A stretch of 64,000 nt of DNA, taken from assembly GCA_026874595.1 (NCBI GenBank), contig CM049318.1:41088456-41152455 (forward strand). Direction: 5' to 3'. A program made the translations under genes and the position numbers. A model generated the notes under the pieces. The model had not been told where the DNA came from. It saw only the letters and a list, made by a program, of their open reading frames with translations, and searched no databases. This DNA is from Sipunculus nudus (lineage: Eukaryota; Annelida; Sipuncula; Golfingiida; Sipunculidae). Positions 39,601 to 51,600 of this stretch are shown one piece after another. Positions within the stretch are counted from its first letter, which is position 1; every line of letters begins with the position of its first letter.

Positions 39601-42600
39601 ACAATTTTACTAGAAGTTGTGAATCGCAGCCCATTATGTTGCAGGTAATGCTTGGCAGCTGAGCGTCATGACCCATGGGTCACTTGTTTAATGTAATATA
39701 TATGATGAATATTATGTGTTTTGTGTCTACTGAAGGAAATAATCCTCAGTCCACATGCTGTTGCAGGTCAATATAGCAGTTCTTTGTCATATTATACCAA
39801 TCATGCCAAATCTTAAGGGAATCTATTACGTTTACAATTTCTTTAAAAATCTGCTTATAATACAAACTAGCAAACCAAAAACTTTAATCTAACACTTTAT
39901 AACCATTTGTGTTAGTGTTGTATATCTATTGTATTAAATGAGTGTTCTGTTTGTTATTTGACTGATTGTAAATATCTCTAAATGGTTCACTACTGCTCAA
40001 CAGTTGGGAATAGTTAAAGAAAATCTTGTCAAAAGATGTAGCTTTTTTAAAGCTATTCCCCTTAACCTGTCTGAATTAATGCTTTGGTTCTTAAACATTG
40101 AAAAGGAAAGAATCTTTATATACTGAAGTAGTTTTAAACCAATAGCCCATGTATATATTTATGTGATAATCTTGCAGCTTTATTTCTTTTTTTGGTTATT
40201 GCAGACCTCTGTACTTTGTAAAGGCTGACATTACAAACTGTTATGACACCATCAGTCAACAAAAGCTCTACCAGATTTTAACAAGCATAATGGCTCAGGT
40301 CAGAGAACATTTCATTCTAGGACATGAAAGTGGTGAATAAAGTTAGCTTCAACTTTTCAACAAAATGTTCAATTAAACTGTTGTGACACCAACAAAATTT
40401 GCACACTTTTGGGAAGCAGATTTATTGAATAAGAACATCGTTCAAAACATGTGAAGAAGATGATTGAAAAAAATGATTTTGATCTCACACTTATCATGAC
40501 TTTCTTAATAACAGTACCTTTAATTTCAAATTATGTTAAAATAAAGATTAAAAAGAAATGTTTCATTCAAATTGTTTCATTCCCAGACCCATCAGGACTT
40601 TGTTATCAGAAGATATGCTACAGTGCATGTCTCCCAGGGATACCTGAAACGTACCTTCCATCGCAAGGCTGTCCCACTCATGGACTTCCTGCCGAACTTC
40701 AAACAGTTTGCCAGGCAAGAAATTAGGAAAGGCCCACACAAGAAAGCTGTTCTTGTAGACCAGGTTTGTCAGCTCCAGCTTCTATATACTAGAATTACTA
40801 TATATGGCTTTTATGTAAGAAAAGGTGGTCCCATTTATGAAAGTCATGAATGTATGTGAGCCATCAGGATAATGATTTTTAAAATATGTATTTGACTTTC
40901 TTGTTTTGTTAAGAAATTTCTAAATGCAAGAATATATATTGTGTGAAAATGAAATGAAGAATTAAAAGCATTGCCTCTTGATTGAATATGAATTTCTTTT
41001 GCATGTCTGGTTTCCTCTTATCATCCTATATCACCATAGTTGTATCTCTCATGTATCGTCTTGTATCATTTTATCCCTTGTGAAAGTAAAGGAAAGGTCT
41101 AGAGACAAGCTAGACAACAAGTCAGATAATAAGTCAGTCAGGTAATACATAAGAACAAGATGAGCCAACTTTCAGAATCTGACAAAAATTCTTTATATAA
41201 TAGAAATTATACACATGAATTCTGTGATAGAGTATATCTGAAAGTAATAGATAATGATTATATGGAGAGATAATTAGTTTAATTTCAATTGTTGTTTGAC
41301 TTGATCTGTCCAATTATGAACATTTTACTAAGGTAAAATTTAAGTAAAATCCCAGTCAGAGATGATTATATGCACCATTTTGCTGATAGGTTGTATATCA
41401 TCATGAATCAGCAAGCAGAGTGTTAGAAAAACTGAAAGCTTTTCTCTTCCACAGTGTCATCAAGGTAAGATCTTCTTATAATTACTTTGATGATATTTTA
41501 CATTTACATATTTTCAGAGTTAATATATATATATGTTTTTTGGGAAAAATACACATATCTCAGCTGAAATTTTGTATGTTTATCAAGATTGGATAGCTTT
41601 GTCATAGACAAGACTGTTGGCACCACCTGCCATCACTTTTACCTCCGCTGACTGAAAAACATCTGCACTATACAGATTACTCTTTATCAGTCTGTCTTTT
41701 TGTCCGTCCATTAACAGGGCACAAATCATAACTGCTGAACCTAGAAACAGCTAAATGAACACCCATGGGGGTTTATGAAAGATCTCCTTGGAAACCTGAA
41801 AAAATGTCTCTGTGACCTATATCCTCTGAGCTATGGGGCTCATTAGAACCCCCCCCCCCCCCCCTAAAGCATAATTAAAAATTTGATACAAAAGCTCCAG
41901 TATGGTTTAGGCACAGTTGTGCTACTGCCGCAGAGATTTTTTGTGATGGGATAACTCGAGAAAATTTTCATGGATCTTTACCAAACTTGACATGAAAATA
42001 GATATGGGTGAGAGGACAAAACCTATTTAAAATGAGGTCATGACCTTTACTAAGAGGGTGACCTTGGCCTTGAATAGAACTATTTTGGGGAAACATTACA
42101 CAAATTCTTAAATATCTCAAGAAATCTTGCATGGATTAATTCAAAAACAAGTTGACTGTAGATCTTGGATAGTATTGTCATGTACCAGAAACTGGTGGTG
42201 CCACCTTTTATTGTTTATATTGTTTACCCTTTTATTGTTTTCATGCCTTTTGGTACCCCCATTATTGCCACTTAACTGTTCCGTAAGCATTATAGGTCAA
42301 AAACTAATGGACAGATTTTTTTCATATTTTGCATATACATAGACATGGGTAATGGGATGATATATATTTAAAATTTGGGTCATGACCTTTCCTATGAGAG
42401 TGGCCTTGACCTTGAATATTGCCGTGTATGGTGGAAATCACACAGAATCATAAATATCTCAATAAGGGATGCATGGGTTGGTCCAAAAATCAAATTGACT
42501 AAAGATCTTGGATAGCTTTGTCTTCTGTGATAGACAGGAGGTGCCACCTTCTGTCCTTTTCTTGGTTTCTCGCGTTTAATACCATTTCATTGCCGCTCGA

Positions 42601-45600
42601 CAGTACTGTGAGCATTATAAGTCAAAAACTAATTGGGCTGAAATTGTACATGTTCATTGATCTTGGATACCTCCATCTTGTATTCAAGACTGGTGGTACC
42701 ATCTGCAGTTCTCTTTGGGTGGTTTTGCTTTGGGTAAAAATTGGTCATATCTGAGGAGTGGAGGGATGTATTGGCCTGAAATTTTGGCATGTTAATCTGT
42801 CTTTGATAGCTTTGTTGTAGACTAGACAGGTAGCACCACCTGTGGTTCAGTTTTTATAGAATACATTCTGTTCTTTTGTTTTCCCACCTGTAAATACCTT
42901 CACTGCCACTTGACAGTACTGTGAGCATTTTTAGTAAAAACTAAAGGACAGAATTCTTTCATATTATGTATATACATAGATATAGGTTTTGGGATGAGGT
43001 ATATATAATTTGATATGTTTTAATTGACCTGTCCTATGAGAGTAGCCTTGACCTTGAATATTCCCAAAGTATATAAAGTTGATGAAACCATGGAAGAAAC
43101 CATGGTTGCTTGCCAAGTGTCAGTATATGTTACTGAAGATTGGGGCCTATTCTTAAAGGTATGCTCTTTACACAGCGCTGTAACTCCCTATATCGTAAGC
43201 GCTGTTTGTTATGACCTCATATCCTGATTTGCTACACCAGAGGGGAGCACTGTATTTTCGTCCAATCAGATGAGACCATGTGCTGGAAGACACGGTCAAG
43301 TGAAGAATAAAGGGAGCCAATCATGTTCATTTCGTTTTAAGTGACAGCTCATCACCCCAGTAACCGACTGAACAGGCCACAGGCTCAAAGAGAATTGCCC
43401 CAGACATGGTTTGCTTGGGGCCTTGGGCACAAAGGATGCCCTGCCAGTGAGTTGTAATTCAAACGAAACGTAACAACAAAGGCTGCATGCACACCTCGCT
43501 GGCTGGTTTCAGTTCTGCAGACAACGCTAACATAGTCATAATGTCATAATCGAATTGTTCGATGATGCGAGAATACAGAGGGAGCAATTATAATTCAACC
43601 GTTAACTCTCATCAAGTGGCGCTTGAAGTGCAGCTATGGGCGGAGCCAGGATGCCTGTCGAGTGTTTGTTTATTGGCATCTGTTTGGCTGCTTGTCACAT
43701 CATACGCCCTTTTTTTTCAGCGGATAACAAACCGCCATCTGGTGTCTAAATATATCATAAACGGTCAAAGCTGGCAGTGTGAAAAATCAGTTGCTTCTTT
43801 AGACGCGCAAGATTTCCGCTGCCTCAGGAGCGGATCTTAAAGGGGGAGGATTGATTGTCCAGGGATACAATGGCATCTGTGGTGCCAAGAAATTTGAGTT
43901 TTTACGCATTATTTTCTCTATTTTTGAGACCTTCAGATGAAGCAGTTTGTCTGTTAACAGGGCACAAATCGTAACTGTTAGAATTTGGAAACTTCTAGAT
44001 GTACATCAAGGGTGATCCCAGGCCAGTCTCCTTGGAAACCTGAAATTAGGTCATGGTGACCTATATTTTGTGAACTGTGGCGCAAAACATGATTTTTAGC
44101 ACCCAGAAAATCAGATGGGCACACATTGTATCTGCTAACCCTAGAATGTTCAAATGTATATATACAGGGAAGTCTTGGGCAATTTCCATGGAAACCTGAA
44201 ATTAGGTCATGGTGACCTATTCTACTGGCAAAAAACAATTTAAGCACCAAGACAGTCAGAAAGGGAACAAAACTTTACTGTTGGACCAGGAATCTTCTGT
44301 CTTAATTGACATCTAGGGATGTCCTTAAAAAATGTGCGTGGTCATATTTAGCTCAATTGGCTGCATACAAAAAGGATGTATTTCATGGGAATGGCTGGAC
44401 ATATTATCATGAAACTTTTCCTGTTGATTTTGAAAAACTTTAATTGCTACAGTTGAAAAGGGATACCACCTACAAAATTTGGCATTCAGATGATAAAATT
44501 CATTTTGTGAATGTCTTCCTAGTCAGCTGAGCATCATGACCCATGGGTCATTTGTTCACAGCTTATATCTCAGAAGGGATTTGATATATCATCCTAAAAT
44601 TCAGCAAAATTATACATGTTGGATAGCTTTGTCATATAAGAGACTTGTAGTGCCACCTACAATGTTTGGGTTTCATAAGTCTGTGCACATAGCTCAAGAG
44701 TAGTTTGAAGTATCTGCCTGAAATTGTACATGACCCTACATCTTCGATGACTTTCTTGTACACAAGACTGGTGGTGCCACCTACAATCATTTTGTGTTAT
44801 TTACATCCATGCTAGTATTTCAGGGGTGATGTTTGTGTAATTGGTGCTTGTACTTCAGTTTAAAATGTTTTGTAATTGCATTGTACATGTGCATGTTGCA
44901 TATGTTCTTAAAATTAATCAAGTACTTTTCAAATAATGTTCAAGCATATTATCATGGAGGCATTATACCTATCACTTTGCACAGGTTTGCATGAGGCCTG
45001 TAGGCCTTGTTTTTATTTTCATCCATGCGTGTGTCTTGGGATATTGGGCACCTCAGATGCTGCAAATTTGAAGGGCTGTCATGTGAGGGTATATTTCATC
45101 ACTCACTTTATCTATGCCTCTGTGATCAGCGGATACTTGTAGTCACTTGTCAGCTGCTCATTTTCTAGTTTTGATTTGTATAATGTTTGCTTGACCTTAA
45201 TTCAAGCTGCATATATAATTTTCTTTTTGCTTTGTCATCATAGATTGGTGGCTCATACTACAGACAGCGGGAGGGTATTGCTCAGGGCTGTGTTCTGTCC
45301 ACAGTTCTGTGTAACTTGTACTATGGTGCATTGGAGAGGGACCTATGGCAAACTGAACCTGATGAACTTTGTATGAGACAAGTTGACGATTTCTTATTTG
45401 TCACTCCTTACCTTGACAGAGCCAGACTTTTTCTTGAAATGATGCTTAAAGGTATATGTCTACATATATTCCAGAGAAAGTGTCTGTCATCATTGTTAAA
45501 CACACATTAATATTATTCAAGATATTTTGAAGAATTTTTTTGTTACATTTTATGGCTAATGTTGAAAATTCTGATTGTATTTTTTAAATTACCTAGATTT

Positions 45601-48600
45601 GGCTGGCACAGGTTTTTACCTCATTCAGTGCAGATAATTATTATGAATTGTAATTATTATGAATTATTATACATGAAAGAAATGTATCATGAAATAAAGA
45701 AGACTTGTACCACAATTGACAGAATTTTTTAAATATGGAAATTCTTTAGTAAATGTGAAACATCAATTTAATTAATATGAATTATGTTGGTTTGAATATA
45801 ACTCCACCGTTTTCTGTTGGTACTTATTGATTGTTTTATTGAACAGGGATTCCAGAATACCAATGTAAAATTAACCAAGAAAAGACTGTAACCAGCTTCA
45901 CACACCCTGGGATCAGACAGATATCAGGTCAGAAATTCTCCTCAGTGGAATTACCCTAAGATTCAAGAAAGAAATATACAAATAGGCTGCTAAGTGGAGT
46001 ATAAATCATGAATTCTGAACTGTTCATGGCTAGAGAATAAAATAAAAGGCTGAAATTTCTAAAAATATGTCTGATGCAGATTTCTGAAATGTATTGCCAT
46101 TTCTTTTATAGAAAAACAGTCTTTCTACTATGGTTCTTACTGATTTATTGTTTCCTGAAATTTGATATTTATATATTAATTAATATAAGATAATTATATG
46201 GGAAATGGTATGATCCTGAATTGTTTAATAACTGTAACTTTATTTAATCATATTTTTAATTAGTAAATTATGCATATTGAAAAACAACAAGAATAATGAC
46301 AATATAATAATCATAAAAAATACAGGCAGGGATGTTGTTTAAAAAACACAATATATGATTCTTTTGAAAATAAATCGAGCTATGTACAGAAATATATTTA
46401 ATACTTTGACTGATGTGTACATAGAATTTGACCAGTTTGATGTAACCTGATTGGTCAATCTGTAGGATGGTTTCCTTGGTGTGGTTTGCTGGTACACACA
46501 GGGACGCTGGAGGTACAGGTGGACTACTGCAGGTACACAGGTCTTGGTGAGTTTGTAGCTGAAGAATCACAAGCAGCGGATGCTAATGTGTAAATGAATC
46601 AACCAACAACACATGCTACCGGTTTGATACAGTTATCCTCGGCCACATAATACAATACAGGTTATGTATGTGTTAATGTTTTAGTCAAGCGTGCTGGGCT
46701 CTTCAGGCCTTCACCATCACAGTTACCCTCAATATGAAGGCAATACCAGCCATGACATATAAATATTTATCTATGATATAGGATCAATACAGATTTGATC
46801 ACACGAGGTAACTAAAATCAGTATGATATTTGGCGAACCTGTGCATTGACCCCAACATAAAAGATGGGAGGACAATAATATATATAGCTGCTCCCCCATG
46901 TTATTTGCAAGTCATTTATTTAAAGGGGAAGGCTTCCCTTGTTATTGCTGGGCAATCCAGACATCTATTTTATACTATTGAGACACAAATTTTCTTTCTA
47001 ATGGAAATCATTGCATGCAGTTATTTATATTATTTTTTACTTTTATTAAATAAAAGTTTGATCATGTCACATATATGATTGGTTACCATCTTAATCTAAG
47101 TAAGTTGTTCATTAAATCATAAATTATCATCTTTTTTTTTCCCAAAAGCTATACAAGACACAGTGACCTTTGACATGGGAAGTAATTCTGGGACTTCACT
47201 GATGAACAAACTAAAGAGGTGACACCTACTTACTGATGTATATAGTTATGCATGTATGAGCTGTTAGACTTAATTTAAAGGAACACAATTCTTAGAGAAA
47301 AACCACAAGCAAAATCAATTACTTAACATCTACATATAAGTGGAGTCAAATTATGCTTTGTATAGTTTTATTAGTGTCCTAAGGTGCTGCCATCTTTGGG
47401 CACTAATGTTAACAAATGTCACAATGATGTTGTGTCTAATGTCACTTAACCATTGACATGATATATGTCTATCTATGAGTACCAGCCACCTAAGATTACA
47501 TTTACTGTGTCACACTAACAGATGTGTGGTTGATTGCTAACTGGGAAGCTTTACATTCCTGTGATTTTTTTTTTTAAACTTTGTGGGACAAATTTTTTAT
47601 GAAATGTTTGGTGCTGTATTTGATTATTGTCTTTCTCAGCTCAGCTGATTATAAGTAATCTGAGCTGTAGCGATCACCCCTTTTTCTGTTGTCTGTGTGG
47701 ATGTCTTGTTGTCTTTAACAGGGCACAAATTGTATCCATTGAATCTAGAAACTTTTAACTTTACATCTAAAGAGGCTTTAGGCCAGTCTCCTTTGAAACC
47801 ATAAATTAGGTCACCTTTTCCAGTATTCTGTGAGCTACAAGTCAAAACTTCATAACTTCATATCCAGACAGGTCTGGGATAATTTCCTTTTTTTTTATGT
47901 GAAATTAGGTCACTGTGACCTATATTTCTTGAGCTAAGGGGGAAAACAGGATTTGAGCACCCTTAAAGTCAGTCTGGCACAAATAGTACCTGTTGAACCT
48001 TGTAACTTCTAATTTAATATCCGAGCAAGTCGTTGACAAGTTTTTCTTTGGAATTCAGAAATTGAGGCATGGTGACCTATAACCTGTGATCTATGAGACA
48101 AAACCATGTTTTCAAGCGTTCCGGACAGAGAACACAGTCAGACAGAGTACATGCTTCAACTTTTGGACTTACTTAATCTCCAGGGAGATCTTAAGTCAGT
48201 CTCCTTCGAAACCCAAAATTAGGTCATAGTGACCCATATTCTGTGTGCTATGGGCCTAAAACTTGATTTTGAGCAGCATGGAAATCTGACATGGCACTCA
48301 TCTTAACCATTGGTCCAAGAAGCTGCTAACTGAACAACCACCAAGGTCTTTGTGAAGCCTCTTTTTAAAGCTGAAATTAGGTCGTTTAGACCTATATTTT
48401 GCCAGCTATGGGAACAAACATGATCTGAGCACCCTGAAAGACAGACAGGGCACAAATCTTTAAACCATTAGACCTAGAAATATCACACTTGATATCCAGG
48501 CAGGTTGTGAGCCAATTCCTTGGAAACTGTAAATTAGGTCAAAGTGACCTATAATCTGCAAGCAAAAAAACTTGATTTGGAGCAGTCTGAAAGAGCACTA

Positions 48601-51600
48601 ACTGTAACTGTTGGTTTTTTTTAAACCTTAATTAGGTTACTCTGTCTTATATTCTGCATGCTGTATGAGTAAATATGATTTGAGCACTGTGAAAATCAGA
48701 TAGACACTAATCATAATAGGAGGACCCAGGAACTTAATATGTAACATTCAGGGTGCTATATTCTGTCAATTATTAGAAAAAAATTCCATCATTTTGAGAA
48801 ACCTGAAAGTCAAGACAGGGCACCTCCAAACTGTTCAACTTCTTACTTAGCATCCAGGTAGTTCCTAGTTCTTGGAAATCAGAAATTAGGCCAGTGTAAC
48901 CTGTATTCTGCAAACTATGGACAATTACATGATATTTAGCAACAGGGAATTCATTCATCATTGCATGTGCACAAGGTTGCTTAACAGATATTTTGCATTA
49001 GATCATAAAAATGAAATATGCCACACATTTAAATCAGTCAGATGTAGAATTTGTCAAAATAGGCCAAACCACTTGTTAAATTTAGCTACAATTAACCAAG
49101 ATTGAATAGGATTTCAAACATATATTGATACAACAATAATTATTGCAACAGATTGAATAGGATTTCAAACATATATTGATACAACAATAATTATTGCATG
49201 AATTATTTATGTCAATTTCAACTGAGGTTCATGGCCCAAAGGCCACTTTTTATTTAATTTTATAATGGCTAGCAGATAGAATAGTTTAGTTTAATTGAAG
49301 ATATTTAATTTTAAATTTCAATTTGATAATCTTATCTTTACACTGCTATCATTTTTATTGTAATTATTATTCTTACTTTTATCATTTTTTTTTCAGCACC
49401 ATCAGACAGAAATGCCATGGCATGCTCTTTGATGAAGAGGTTAGTTAAGATTACTGGACAATCCAATAACTGTATATAACTTTAGTTACCATACATTATT
49501 AGCTGTATAATGTCACTCAAAGTTTTGGCCACATCACTGTATTTCTGTCCTGATCTATTTCACAGTGGGTTCCTTCTTTTCTCAAACAATCAAAGTTTTT
49601 AAAGCATGGTGTATTTAGTATGTTTCACCAATTAGTGTTAGTACTTTACTATAATTAATATAATCATATTCTGTCCCTCCACCCCTGTACACCTGTTTTA
49701 TCTGAATATACTTTTACCAATGTATACAGGCAAAGAAAAAGAGAAGAATTTGTTCCAAAGGCAGTATGAGAAAAATAAACTGGCCTGAAAAGACTAATTC
49801 TTGTATGAAATTTCTGCAAAAACAGAAAACAACAAACATGAGAAATCTGTGAACATTTTTCAGACTTCTGCAGCTTAAGTGATGAACATTTACAAATATA
49901 TGACAGATTAAGAGTATGTCTGTTGTATTTAGAAAGTGATTGCATGGGTTTCATGTCACTCAACTTCACCCAACAACCTCCCTCATCAAACATAGTAACA
50001 GACTTATGAGTCCATTTTAATTAGAGTTGTTAATATTAACATTCCTTAATGAACCTTAGATTGATATATTTGTACTTCATTATTGGAATTCCAGTAATAG
50101 ATTTGTGTAGGCATTTATGTTTTGTATTTTATTTTTTTCCAGATCAACTCTGAAGCTGCTATGTGTCTGAATGCCTACAAACTGTTCCTGTTATCAGCAT
50201 ACAAGTTCCATTGTGGGGCTCGCAAGTTACCAGCAAAACAGAAAGTGATCGCAAACCCTGGCTTCTTCTTTGGTTGGTTGAATCAAGGTCTTTGTCTTTT
50301 TAAATAAAATCAAAGTCTGAAAGTCATCTGAAGTTGTGGACAACTAGAAAGGGTAAGGTGATGTAAGGTGATGATATCTGTAAGTGTTGATAGTCAATGT
50401 CTGAGGAAGGCCACAGTGATTTCTCTGTAACAGACTTCAGAGTGAGTACTGCATTTTGCCGACGGACTGGTAATCTGCCGATTATACCTGTTGTGAGTGC
50501 TTCCAGGAACAGACCGAGGACTTTATTTAAATGTGTAACTGTGGAGGTACTGGATATTGCTGTGTGCCTGTGTGTGAATCATGTTCAGTTACCAGGAGAC
50601 ATCAGCTGTGAAAGACATTTATTCTAAGTCAAGATAGAATTGTCTGTGCGCTAATTAGTGAGTACTGTGTGAACTGTGTCTTGAGAGTCATACCAGTAGG
50701 CCAACGAGGGACAATCAGTGTTCAGAGCTCCGTGTATCTGTGGACTGATTGTACTGTGAACACAGCATGTACAAACAGTAAGCTGGGCAGCACAACATTC
50801 TGATGTCACGTGTGTCATGTGATCAGGAGTTGTTTAAACTCAGGGACTGCTCTGTGTATAGTGTGTAACAGATTTTGTGCTAATTTCTGAATCATCAATG
50901 CTTGTACATACGGAACACCTCTCCAGAGAATGTATCTTCTTTTTTCAATATATTGATTATTTTTGTTAACATGTCTTATTCAGTTTTTGGAGTGTACGAT
51001 TGTGAGTGTTTCAGCCAGTTGGTTTGCCTTTTAAAAGAACCTGGTCATTCAGACTTTTGGTGGTGTAACCGTTATGCTCATCTTTTGAAAACACACAACC
51101 TTTTTGAGAATGTCTTGCTGTATCTTGGTACCATGATGCTGTGATATTTTCCATTGTTACAGGAGAAATACTAGAACTTGTTGCATACTTCAAAAGACAA
51201 ACTGAGGGCAAACTTACAAAGGTAAATTGGAAAAAAAAGTTTTCTACTTTTTATATACATGATATAAAATATTACCTCTGGTAATATTGAGGTTTGTAGA
51301 CAATAGTAAGTATATTAAAAATTGTTTTTGATATAATTATAACTAAAGGTTTGTTGAACTAAATTTTCCCAGTATTTACATCTGTCCAAAATAAAAGCAT
51401 TTAAAGAGCAGTACCATAATATTTAATTTATTAAATTATTTCAAATTTTTGTATAAATCTGACTGTACATTTGAAAATTGACACAATGTATTTACTGTAT
51501 TTTTATCTTTAAACAGTAAAATAACTGTACTCTCAGACTATTTTACAATAAGTTACTAGAACATACAGTAGAACCACACAGTTATTGATCATAGCAGGAT

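Larger units (their letters stand above)
41520..45172 (+). mobile_element. Composite HINE-1/HINE-2 block in TERT intron 18
   Basis: HINE-2-like repeats (ATAGCTTTGTCAT..., GGTGGTGCCACCT variants) span most of the intron. The block ends GCGGATACTTGTAGTCACTT then TTTTCTAGTTTT (45132-45172). A degenerate HINE-1 start with GGGCACAAATCATAAC lies at 41640-41800. A complete HINE-1 3' end is at about 44505-44552. The block is split by a distinct 0.7-kb insertion at 43160-43834. Individual boundaries are blurred by decay. Confidence 0.6.

Noticed and set aside
43562-43840. 92-residue plus-strand frame
   Set aside because: No recognisable domain; lies within an unclassified insertion in a TERT intron.
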